Source: Tetranychus cinnabarinus | Taxonomy: Eukaryota > Arthropoda > Arachnida > Trombidiformes > Tetranychidae | Assembly (NCBI GenBank): GCA_022266195.1 | Contig: WHVY01000001.1 | Span: 17,422,001 to 17,486,000, forward strand | Direction: 5' to 3' | DNA: 64,000 nt | In this document: positions 38,125 to 46,796 of the stretch, in pieces | How positions within the stretch are numbered: position 1 is the first letter of the stretch | Layout: the number at the start of each line of letters is the position of its first letter | Notes under the pieces: model-generated | What the model was told of the DNA's origin: nothing | Databases searched by the model: none | Seen by the model: the letters and a program-made list of their open reading frames with translations, nothing else | Translations under genes and position numbers: made by a program

Positions 38125-39094
38125 ATTAGTCAATAGGAAATGGTGTTAATCAAAGAGTTAAATTTTCCACTTTCACGAGTCTAATGATGTCTCAAAGAAA
38201 ACACGAGAATGCATAAATATGTATTTCTAATTGTTTTGATTGTACCCAAATAGGAAGAACATCATTTAAAGTGTGAAATCACAGGAATTAATGTACATAA
38301 AAATTCAATAACGGAAAAGATTACTTCAGAAATGTTAAAAAAAATACAACACATGTAAATAAACATAACTAAGCATTACTACAAATTATAAGTTATTACA
38401 AAAAAATTCACTTACATTTTATTAGATAGGGTGAATATACATGTGGAACTGAATTGACATTGCTAGACATCTCAATTCTGATAGAAAATAGATTTAATTT
38501 TATAATATGACAAAAAATTTTGTGTTTAAAAATTTTAATTCAAATTCAAATGAAAATTGAACTTCAATTTTTGTTTCAAGATTGTATACAATTTGCAGTA
38601 TCATGTCTCGAACACAATCCGATCAAAATAATCTTCTCAATTAGTTATAATACGATAGCTTTTATTACTTAATCTCTCAACTATTAAGATTTTTCGTTGG
38701 CTATCTTTATGAACCAATTTATTTTGTCGACTCATTAAATTATAATAACTGCTAATTTCATAGGATTTGAAGAAAAAAATATTAAAGATTTAAATTTTGA
38801 ATCGAGCTGATTTTGCTTTTGGGTAAATTTGCGAAAATGAAGCATTGATTAAGGTCCACATGCATTGAGAGTCCCAACGTTGGGCAGAAAAATGTTTTTG
38901 AGACCAACTTAATATATTTTCAATTTATTTTAAGTAAAATTATACATAATTCAGATTTTCACGCGAACGATGAATTGAAAAATAAAAATTCGTCCAGAAA
39001 TTACAAAAGTTTAAAGTTGAATTGCCCAAGAAACTGCCGTTTGAACCAAAACCAACCAATGCACCATTGAAGGAACGTAGTTGACTAGTTTAAA

Positions 39095-39478
39095 CTAAGA
39101 ACCTTTTGATGATGATGAATGAGATGAGTTTTTCATGATTTCAGATTTTTCAGTTTTTGGTGTTGAGCTATCTGTGATTTTAGTAGCCGTTGCAGAAACG
39201 TAGTTCACTACTTTATCCGTAGAGTTAGAACTTCTTGTTAGTAGCGATTCAATCTCCTTTTTAGAGTTAAGAAACTTGGAAGACTCTTCTTCTGGGTATT
39301 CATCGAAATCCTCATTCGGCGTCTTTGGCACATATATAGGAGTAGTTATTGTTGTTAATTGAACTGAATTTTTAGTCGTAGGAACATCTTTAGTGAAATA
39401 TATGATCCACAAAATACCGAATAACAGCTCGAAAAAAATAACAGTTATGAAAAATAAATGAACAAATAGAGGTACCAT
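39095..39478 (-). CDS. Array gene 2: diverged, shortened member
   Basis: An intronless frame of 127 residues. The N-terminus (MVPLFVHLFFITVIFFELLF) is still a hydrophobic signal or anchor but differs from the family sequence, and the TTEKSxKDDEP block is gone. The middle keeps TTITTPIYVPKTPNEDF, EEESSKF, SNSTDKVVNYVSA and TKITDSSTPKTEKSE. It stops at a TAG (SSSSKGS end) where gene 1 continues into KIVNYV and a tail, so it has no C-terminal hydrophobic segment. It may be a pseudogene or a truly secreted variant. The promoter TATA box is kept at 39587-39594. Confidence 0.5.
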   Translation of the reverse strand: MVPLFVHLFFITVIFFELLFGILWIIYFTKDVPTTKNSVQLTTITTPIYVPKTPNEDFDEYPEEESSKFLNSKKEIESLLTRSSNSTDKVVNYVSATATKITDSSTPKTEKSEIMKNSSHSSSSKGS

Positions 39479-39586
39479 GTTGTAATAAAATAACACAGGC
39501 TGTATTGAATCACCAGAATCAAAAATGTTGAAAGTATTAAAACGTTAATCGAAAGAGAAGTGACAAGAAGGCAAACCAACGTTAGA

Positions 39587-39594
39587 CTTTATAT
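39587..39594 (-). promoter_or_regulatory. Conserved TATA box of array gene 2
   Basis: ATATAAAG on the minus strand in the conserved family promoter context, about 110 bases before the ATG. Confidence 0.6.
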
Positions 39595-40149
39595 ACACCA
39601 TTCAATAGGAAATGGTGTTAGTGAAAGAGTTAAATTTTCCACTTTCACGAGTTTAATGATGTTGAAAAGAAAACACGAGAATGCATAAATATGGATTTCT
39701 AATTGTTTTGATTGTATCCAAATATGAAGAAAATCCAATAAAATGTGAAATCACCGGAATTAATGTACATGAAAAATTCAATAACGGAAAAATTACTTCA
39801 GAAGTATTGTGAAAAAATACAACGCATGTAAATAAACATAAATAAACATGACTACAAATTGAAGTTATTACAAAAAGATTCACTTACATGTTAGATAGGG
39901 TGAATATTAAAAGCATTTGAAATCATTAATCAAGCGAAGGCACTGAATTGACATTGTTAGACATTTGGGTTCTAATAGAAATAGATTTTATTTTATATTG
40001 TGACAACAAATTGTATAAAAATTGAAATTTGAACAAATCTAGTTAAAAATTACAAATAAAAATTTAATCAATATCGAAACATATTAAGAATATTAAGAAT
40101 TCTATTATAATTAATTTGATTTCACACAATCACCGAGATTGAAAATATT

Positions 40150-40866
40150 TGTCTGAGCGAAGCGAAGACATATGAGGTGAATTCGCGTTTTTTCGTGGAA
40201 CGATAACTCAAAAATAAAAATTACGATTTTGATGCAATCTTCAGAATAGCTTGCTATTGGGATCAAAATTTACTGTATAGTTTTTGGTGAAGATTGGCCC
40301 AGTCCTAAAATTTAGGGATATTTTCTATCGATAGAGGGCGCCAAAACAATTGTCACTTTGTGCACAAATTGACACAAATGGGCAAAAACCATTAAAAATT
40401 AATTTCTTTCAAATTTAGACTCTGTTAGTTTGTAGGGACATGAAACCTGAGTCTAAACGTGCGATTTAAAAATTTCTCTGATCCACAGTTTTTGAGAAAA
40501 TCGAGGTCAAAGTTGCAACTTCGATGGCCTTTGTTCAATTATTAAAGTAAATGGTGTAACCTTATGGTCAACCAGAAAATACACTCATTTTGAGTAATAC
40601 TACTTCCATAATTGAACAAAGGTGATCGAAGTTTCAACTTTGACCTCGATTTTATCAATCGGAGAATTTACAAAATGTATTTAATAGCTCTAATGTATTA
40701 AATTTTTATTCTTCTACAAACCTACCAAGGCTCAAAACTTAACACGAATACTCGACTTCCAGCCTACACTCTTTTTAAATAAGAACTTCTTTCGATAACA
40801 TCAAATTAAAAATATTTGAAATTGCATATCAAAAGCTCAGACTACACTGTTTGCAGTAAATCTAGT
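40150..40866. mobile_element. 717-base insertion in the 3' end of array fragment 3
   Basis: The sequence on both sides (GAAAATATT ending at 40149 and AATATACAAAGG starting at 40867) is contiguous in array gene 6, so 40150-40866 is an insertion. It contains GTCTGAGC near the left end and GCTCAGAC near the right end. An internal inverted repeat of about 45 bases has arms at 40497-40541 and 40609-40653. No long frame is present. It is probably a non-autonomous transposon. Confidence 0.65.
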
Positions 40867-41117
40867 AATATACAAAGGTTAAGGATTAATTGACTATTGG
40901 TATTACCGGTTGAACCAGAATTAACAAATGAACCAAAGTTGACTTCTGGTGTTGTACCATTAGACATGGATCCAGTCATTTCAGTTGTGTTCATTGTATC
41001 GTTGCTTTCTGTGGTTGTCGGCATATTTGTGCCATCAGTTGAATAGCTTACGATTTCAGAGGTTATGGTTTTTATTTTTTGTGTTGAGCTATCTGGTTCA
41101 TTAGTGACATTATGTGT
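40842..41117 (-). pseudogene. Array fragment 3: C-terminal half of a long type-B member
   Basis: Matches the end of array gene 6 (DSSTQK, TMNTTEMTGSMSNGTTPEVN, FGSFVNSGSTGN, LILNLCIL). It lacks signal peptide, promoter and N-terminal half: at about 41118 the homology jumps to the 3' spacer sequence of the family. Its own last residues were replaced by the 717-base insertion. It is a duplication remnant without a start. Confidence 0.75.
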
Positions 41118-41296
41118 ATAAGATATAAGATTTGAATTTTGAATCGAGCGAATTCGCTTCTTGGGTAGATTTGTGAAAGTGATGCAGTCAAACATGAATT
41201 AAGAGTTCCAATGATAAGTCGGAATAATGTTTTTGAAACAATTTTTATATCTTTTTCAATTTATTTGGTGTGAAATTATATTGAAAACTCATATTT

Positions 41297-42409
41297 TTAT
41301 GTGAATGATGAATTAAAAAACAAAAGATCACCCAGAAAAACACAGACATTTAAAGTAAAATTAACAAAGAAACTGCCGGATGAACCAGAACCAACCAGTA
41401 CACCACGTTTTTTATCATTATCATAGCTTTCAATACCATTGATGACATTGCGAGCTTCATTATTGGAAGTAGAATTAAGCGTGTTTTCTGTGGTTATTGG
41501 CGTATTGGTCATATCAGTTGTAGAGTCTCCGCTTTCATAGTTTTCAGTTGTAGTTTTTTGTGTTGAGTAATCTGGTTCATCAGTGACATTGCGAGGTGAA
41601 TGAGTTCCTTTATCTTTTTTTCCAATTGATTGGTCATCCGATGTGGGCTCCTTTTCCTCATCAATCGATATACTTATATCTTTTTCATTAGGAGCATAAG
41701 TAACTGCAGGAAGAATGTATTCCGAAGAATTGCTTACCACCTCATTTTCAAAGCTGGAGTTTTCAAGCGAACTAGAAATTGTTGATGAACTTACTACGGA
41801 AGAAGTACCCTTAGAATTTTCTCTATCTTCATCAGCGTTGCGAGGTACATTATTAGCATCATCAGTAACATTCAGCGTGTTTTCTGTGGTTGTTGGCGTA
41901 TTTGTGTTATCAGTTGTAGAGCTTTCACTTTCAGATTTTTCAGTTGTTGGTATTGAGCTATCTGGGATTTGAGTAGTCGTTATAGAAAAGTAGCGCACTA
42001 TTTTATTTGAAGAGTTAGTACTTGTTGTTGGTATCGATTTAATTTCCATTTCAGAGTTAGCAAACTTGGAAGACGCTTTTTCTGGGTATTCGTCAATCTC
42101 CTCATTCGGCATTGCGGACACAGCTTCAAGAGTCGTTTTTGTTGGTTGAGCTGAACTTTCCCTCAGAGACTCATCCTCATTGTTATCAATTGATAAAACA
42201 TTAGGGTCTTTAGGTAGAGGCAATTTAGAATCATCATCTTCTATTGGTGGGGGTGAACTTGGTTCGTCATCCTTAAAACTCTTTTCTGTTGTACTTTCTA
42301 TGGACGATTCTTCCTTTTCATCAATTTTCCAAGGGAAACCCCAACCACATGACGATAGCTGGATAGAAACAAGAATTATGAAAATAAAAGTTAAAAATTG
42401 AGATGACAT
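41297..42409 (-). CDS. Array gene 4: long secreted Ser/Thr-rich acidic protein, type-A tail
   Basis: An intronless frame of 370 residues from the first ATG. It has a signal peptide (MSSQFLTFIFIILVSIQLSS, then CGWGFPWK), a TTEKSFKDDEP block, then long Ser/Thr/Asp/Glu-rich sequence in which a segment related to TTDNTNTPTTTENTLN recurs twice. N-glycosylation sequons are frequent, and cysteine is almost absent from the mature chain. The end (VLVGSGSSGSFFVNFTLNVC followed by VFLGDLLFF) has small residues before a hydrophobic stretch, as in GPI-anchor signals. It looks mucin-like and cell-surface or secreted. No homologue was recognised. It is one of the two best candidates for a functional full-length member. 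Confidence 0.75.
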   Translation of the reverse strand: MSSQFLTFIFIILVSIQLSSCGWGFPWKIDEKEESSIESTTEKSFKDDEPSSPPPIEDDDSKLPLPKDPNVLSIDNNEDESLRESSAQPTKTTLEAVSAMPNEEIDEYPEKASSKFANSEMEIKSIPTTSTNSSNKIVRYFSITTTQIPDSSIPTTEKSESESSTTDNTNTPTTTENTLNVTDDANNVPRNADEDRENSKGTSSVVSSSTISSSLENSSFENEVVSNSSEYILPAVTYAPNEKDISISIDEEKEPTSDDQSIGKKDKGTHSPRNVTDEPDYSTQKTTTENYESGDSTTDMTNTPITTENTLNSTSNNEARNVINGIESYDNDKKRGVLVGSGSSGSFFVNFTLNVCVFLGDLLFFNSSFT

Positions 42410-42517
42410 GTTGAAATGAAATGACTCTGGCTGTATTGAAAATGCACAATCATAAATGTTCAAAGTATTAAAACGTTAATTGAAAAAACAGTGATAAGAA
42501 GACAAGCAAAAGGTTGA

Positions 42518-42525
42518 CTTTATAT
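42518..42525 (-). promoter_or_regulatory. Conserved TATA box of array gene 4
   Basis: ATATAAAG on the minus strand, about 110 bases before the ATG, in the family promoter context. Confidence 0.65.
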
Positions 42526-42899
42526 ACACAAGTCAATAGGAAATGGTGTTAATCAAAGAGTTAAATTTTCCACTTTCACGAGTTTAACGATGTCTAAAAG
42601 AAAACACGAGAATGCATAAATATGGAATTCTAATTGTTTTAAATTGTATCCAAATATGAAGAACATCCTTTAAAATGTGAAATCACAGAAATGAAAATTC
42701 AATAACGGAAAAGATTACTTCAGAAATATCAGAAAAAAATACAACGCATGTAAATAAACATAACTAAGCATTACCACAAATTGTAAGTTACTACAAAAAG
42801 ATTCACTTAAATGTTAGATAGGGTGAATATAAAACTGTGAATTGACATTGTTAGACATTTCAATTCTGATAGAAATAGATTTAATTTCATAATATGACA

Positions 42900-43663
42900 A
42901 GAAATTGTATAAAATTTTAATTTTGAACAAATCTAGTTAGAAAATTACAAATAAAAGTTTGATCAATATCAGAACAACAATAAAGATTATTAATATTAAG
43001 AATGCTATTATATTAAAAATTTGATTTAACACAATCTCTGAGATTGAAAATATTAATGTACAAAGGTTAAGCATTTTGGCGAATGATTGATAAGGAAAGA
43101 TATTTTCTCCATGTCTGCATCCATCTCGGACGGGCAATAAAATCATCCATTCCTTGATTTGTTTTCGAATATCAATCAATCTATCAATCATTGAATAAGA
43201 TAAGTCGAATGAAATAAACTTCTCCTTCATAAATTTTCTAAATGTTTCCAATTGCGGTTTATTTAAAAAGGGTATCTCATATCGAGCAAACTATCATTAA
43301 AAAGACAGAATTAGAGGATTCCATTAGAAGACCATCAAAGTACTTACCTTGTTGAAATCGAATAAATTATCAGCTAAGAATACAATAACTCCAGTTTCTA
43401 TTGAAAAACAGCTAATTGGTGGTCCTTAAAATCTTGGACAGCAAAAAAATGAGTATTTGTTGACTTTAAACCTGTGAGAAAAGAAAGAGCTTTAGTAGGT
43501 CTGTTCAATTTGAGACATTTCAAGATTTAAGTTTATCACTTTATACTCAACTCATTTTGTACATAGACTTGAAAAAAGTCAACATACCAATGAAATTGCC
43601 TTTTTGAAGCTCATCAACGATTTTGGGCAAGACCACTGTGAAATTGGAACAATCTAAATTCAT
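42900..43663 (-). pseudogene. PNLDC1 fragment A fused to the end of a type-B array unit
   Basis: From high to low coordinate: exon 1 (ATG at 43661-43663, to about 43588), no exon 2 (the flanking introns are joined near 43555-43565), exon 3 (43349-43471) and the first part of exon 4 (43290 down to about 43070). There the match switches to the 3' end of a type-B array gene (CAAAGGTTAAGC, then the spacer that follows GAAAATATT). Exon 3 carries a stop where the parent has Tyr (TTATGG became TTAAGG, at 43426-43428). The copy cannot make an exonuclease: exon 2 holds the first catalytic Asp and Glu. Confidence 0.85.
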
Positions 43664-44300
43664 TTCGAAGTATTTTAGTTTGAACTGAGTAACAAAAATA
43701 TTTTATAAAGCATACTTGTACATAAAATCAGGCTTGAGTTTTAATTACCAAAAAATAAACATTATCTTAAATCGATACTATCGACTATCGGTAGTTTAGT
43801 AAAGGAAACGATATTGGAAATGATTTGATGTTTAAAAAATAGTAATTCAGATTCGAATGAAAATTGGACTCTATGAACTCAATTTTTATTGAAAATGTAT
43901 AAAATTTTCTGTATCATGTATTCAAAGTATTCTGCTTCAAATATTTTTCTCAATTAGTTATTATACGATAGCTTTTATTACTCAATCTCTAAACTATTAA
44001 AATTTTTCGTTGGCTATCTTTATGAACCGATTTATTTTGTCGACTCTTTAAATTAACTGCTAATTTCATAGCATTTGAAGAAAAAAATATTAAATATTTG
44101 AATTTTGAAGCTCTGTTTGTTGTGTAAATTTGCGAAAATGAAGCACTGATTAAGGCCCACATGCATTAAGTGACTTTATAAGGCTTTTGAGACAATTTGC
44201 ACGTATTTTTAAATTTATTTTAAGTAAAATTATATATAATTCAGATTTTCTCGCGAACGATGAATTGAAAAATAAAAATTCGTCCAGAAATTACAGAAGT

Positions 44301-44768
44301 TTAAAGTTGAATTGCCCAAGAAACTGCCGTTTGAACCAGAACCAACCAATGCACCATTGAATGACCGTAGTTGACTATTTTATCCGTAGAGCTGGTACTT
44401 GTTGTTGGTATCGCTTTAATTTCTTTTTCAGAGTTAGGAGACTCGGACGACTCTTCTTCTGGGCAATCAGCCCACTCCGCATTCGGCACTTTTGGCACAT
44501 TTCTAGGAGTAGTTATTATTGTTGATTGAACTGAACTTCCACTTGTAGATTCAAGATAAATTTTAGGTTGAGGCAGGTCAGAATCATCAGATTCAATTAA
44601 TTCTCTTGGCGATGAATTTGGTTCGTCATCCTTAAAACTCTTTTCTGTTGTACTTTCTATGGACGATTCTTCCTGTTTATCATTTTTCAAAGGGAAACTC
44701 CAACCACATGACGATAGCTGGACAGAAACAAGAATTATGAAAATAAAGGTTAAAAATTGAGATGACAT
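44301..44768 (-). CDS. Array gene 5: short secreted member with switched C-terminus
   Basis: An intronless frame of 155 residues from the first ATG. It has the standard signal peptide and CGW, TTEKSFKDDEP, SDDSDLPQPKIYLESTSGSS, TTPRNVPKVP, WADCPEEESSE, EKEIKAIPTTST and KIVNYG. It then ends, like array gene 1, in MVHWLVLVQTAVSWAI read from a shifted frame of the type-A tail. It has one cysteine in the mature middle part, shared with array gene 8. It is probably expressed, since signal and promoter are intact. Function unknown. Confidence 0.65.
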   Translation of the reverse strand: MSSQFLTFIFIILVSVQLSSCGWSFPLKNDKQEESSIESTTEKSFKDDEPNSSPRELIESDDSDLPQPKIYLESTSGSSVQSTIITTPRNVPKVPNAEWADCPEEESSESPNSEKEIKAIPTTSTSSTDKIVNYGHSMVHWLVLVQTAVSWAIQL

Positions 44769-44875
44769 GTTGTAATAGAATGACTCTGGCTGTATTGAAT
44801 TTGCAAAATCATAAATGTTGAAAGTATTAAAACGTTAATCGAAAGAGAAGTGACAAGAAGGAAACCAACGGTAGA

Positions 44876-44883
44876 CTTTATAT
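44876..44883 (-). promoter_or_regulatory. Conserved TATA box of array gene 5
   Basis: ATATAAAG on the minus strand, about 110 bases before the ATG, in the family promoter context. Confidence 0.65.
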
Positions 44884-45423
44884 GCATCAGTCAATAGGAA
44901 ATGGTGTTAATCAAAGAGTTCAATTTTCCACTTTCACGAGTCTAATGATGTAAAAAAGAAAACACGAGAATGCCTAAATATGGAATTCTAATTGTTTTGA
45001 TTGTATCCAAATATGAAGAACATCCAATAAAATGTGAGATCACCAGAAATTTATGTACGTAAAAAGTTTAATAACAGAAAAGATTACTCCAACGATATTA
45101 GAAAGAAAAATATAACACATGTAAATAAACATAAATGAATATTACTAACTATTCTGAGTTATTATAAAAAGATTCACTTACATGATAGATAGGGTGAATA
45201 TAAAAAGCATTTGAAATCATTAATCAAACGAAGTAACTGGATTGTCATTGTTAAACATTTGAATTCTAGTAGCAATAGATTTTATTTTATATTGTGACAA
45301 CAAATTGTATAAAAATTGAAATTTGAACAAATCTAGTTAAAAAATTACAAATAAAAATTTAATCAATATCAAAACAAAAAATCTTCAAAAAATATTAAGA
45401 ATTCTATTATAATTAATTTGATT

Positions 45424-46680
45424 TCACACAATCACCGAGATTGAAAATATTAATATACAAAGGTTAAGGATTAATGGACTATAGGTATTACCGGTTGAAC
45501 CAGAATTAACAAATGAACCAAAGTTGACTTCTGGTGTTGTACCATTAGACATGGATCCAGCCATTTCAGTTGTGTTCATTGTATCGGTGGATGTTGATAA
45601 AATTGTTTTAATCGTGGTATTTGCTTGCATAGATGCAGATGGATCTAGATCGGATACAGTCTCCGATTTACTGCTATTACCAGAGTTTTCTGTGTCATGG
45701 ATAACATCGCGAGCTTCATTATTGGAAGTAGAATTAAGCGTGTTTTCTGTGGTTGTTGGTGTATTTGTCATAGCAGTTGAAGAGTTTCCGCTTTCATATT
45801 TTTCAGTTATTTTTTGTGTTGAGTAATCTGGTTTATCAGTGACATCGCGAGATGAATGAGTTTCTTTATCTTTTCTTCCAATTTGTTGGTCATCCGATGT
45901 ATCCTCCTTTCCCTCATCAATCGATGAACTTACATCTTTGTCTTTAGGAGCATAAGTAACTTCAGGAGAAGTAAATTCCGAAGAATTGCTTACCACCTCA
46001 TTTTCAAAGCTGAAGGTTTCAACCGAACTAGAACTTGTTGATGAACTTACGGATACTGAAGAAGAACCCTTAGAATCTTCTTTATCTTCATCAGCGTTGC
46101 GAGGTAAATTATTAACATCATCATTATCATTCAGCGTGTTTTCTGTGATTGCTGGCGTAGTTGTGTTAGCAGTTGTAGAGCTTTCACTTTCAGATTTTTC
46201 ATTTGTTGGTGTTGAGTTATCTGTGATTTGAGTAGTCTTTGAAGAAACGTAGTTCACTATTTTATCTGTAGAGTTGGTACTTGTTGTTGGTATCGATTTA
46301 ATTTCCTTTTCAGAGTTAGGAGACTTGCTAGAAACTTCTTCTGAGTTTTCACCGAACTCCTCATTCGTGCTTGCAGAAACATTTTCAAGAGTCGTGTTTG
46401 TTGATTGATCTGAATTTTCACTCGAAGGCTCATCCTCATTGACTAGATCCTCACTGCCTAAAACAGCAGAATTTAAAGGTTGAGGCCATCCATCATCATC
46501 TGCTTCTATTGGTGCTGTTGGCGATGAATTTAGTTCGTCATCCTTAAAATTCTTTTCTGTTGTCTTTTTTGTGGACAGTTCGTCCTTTTCACCACTTCCC
46601 CACAAACTACCCCAACCACATGACGATAGCTGGACAGAAACAAGAATTATGAAAATAAAAGTTAAAAATTTGGATGACAT
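45424..46680 (-). CDS. Array gene 6: longest secreted Ser/Thr-rich protein, type-B GPI-like tail
   Basis: An intronless frame of 418 residues from its first ATG (MSSKFLTFIFIILVSVQLSS, then CGWGSLWG). It has the same block order as array gene 4: acidic N-terminal part, SPNSEKEIKSIPTTSTNSTD, TTEKSESESS-like segments and two related TPTTTENTLN-type segments. It ends differently: TMNTTEMAGSMSNGTTPEVN, FGSFVNSGSTGN and a hydrophobic LILNLCILIFSISVIV. The last part closely fits a GPI-anchor signal (small residues, short spacer, hydrophobic end). Mature Cys content is nearly zero. No known family was recognised. Confidence 0.75.
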   Translation of the reverse strand: MSSKFLTFIFIILVSVQLSSCGWGSLWGSGEKDELSTKKTTEKNFKDDELNSSPTAPIEADDDGWPQPLNSAVLGSEDLVNEDEPSSENSDQSTNTTLENVSASTNEEFGENSEEVSSKSPNSEKEIKSIPTTSTNSTDKIVNYVSSKTTQITDNSTPTNEKSESESSTTANTTTPAITENTLNDNDDVNNLPRNADEDKEDSKGSSSVSVSSSTSSSSVETFSFENEVVSNSSEFTSPEVTYAPKDKDVSSSIDEGKEDTSDDQQIGRKDKETHSSRDVTDKPDYSTQKITEKYESGNSSTAMTNTPTTTENTLNSTSNNEARDVIHDTENSGNSSKSETVSDLDPSASMQANTTIKTILSTSTDTMNTTEMAGSMSNGTTPEVNFGSFVNSGSTGNTYSPLILNLCILIFSISVIV

Positions 46681-46788
46681 GTTGAAATAAAATGACACAG
46701 ACTAAAATTGAACGCAACAAAAGCTACAAGACAAACTTAACCAACGATATGAACAATAAGATGAGTAACATACAACAAAATGGCTTGA

Positions 46789-46796
46789 CTTTATAT
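46789..46796 (-). promoter_or_regulatory. TATA box of array gene 6
   Basis: ATATAAAG on the minus strand, 109-116 bases before the ATG. The sequence between TATA and ATG is more diverged here than in members 1, 2, 4 and 5. Confidence 0.55.

Noticed and set aside
41715..41972. Plus-strand frames with Ser/Val-rich sequence inside array genes 4 and 6 (also 42180-42401, 45524-45826, 45986-46231)
   Set aside because: Antisense of Ser/Thr/Glu-rich codons; they exist only because of composition.
42410..42463. An N-terminal extension (MNIYD...) of array genes 1 and 4
   Set aside because: The supposed start is TTG, not ATG; the first ATG is the conserved MSSQ start.
43070..43251. A live second PNLDC1 gene at the array
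   Set aside because: Exon 2 with the first catalytic residues is missing, exon 3 has a stop and exon 4 is cut off, so it is a fragment.
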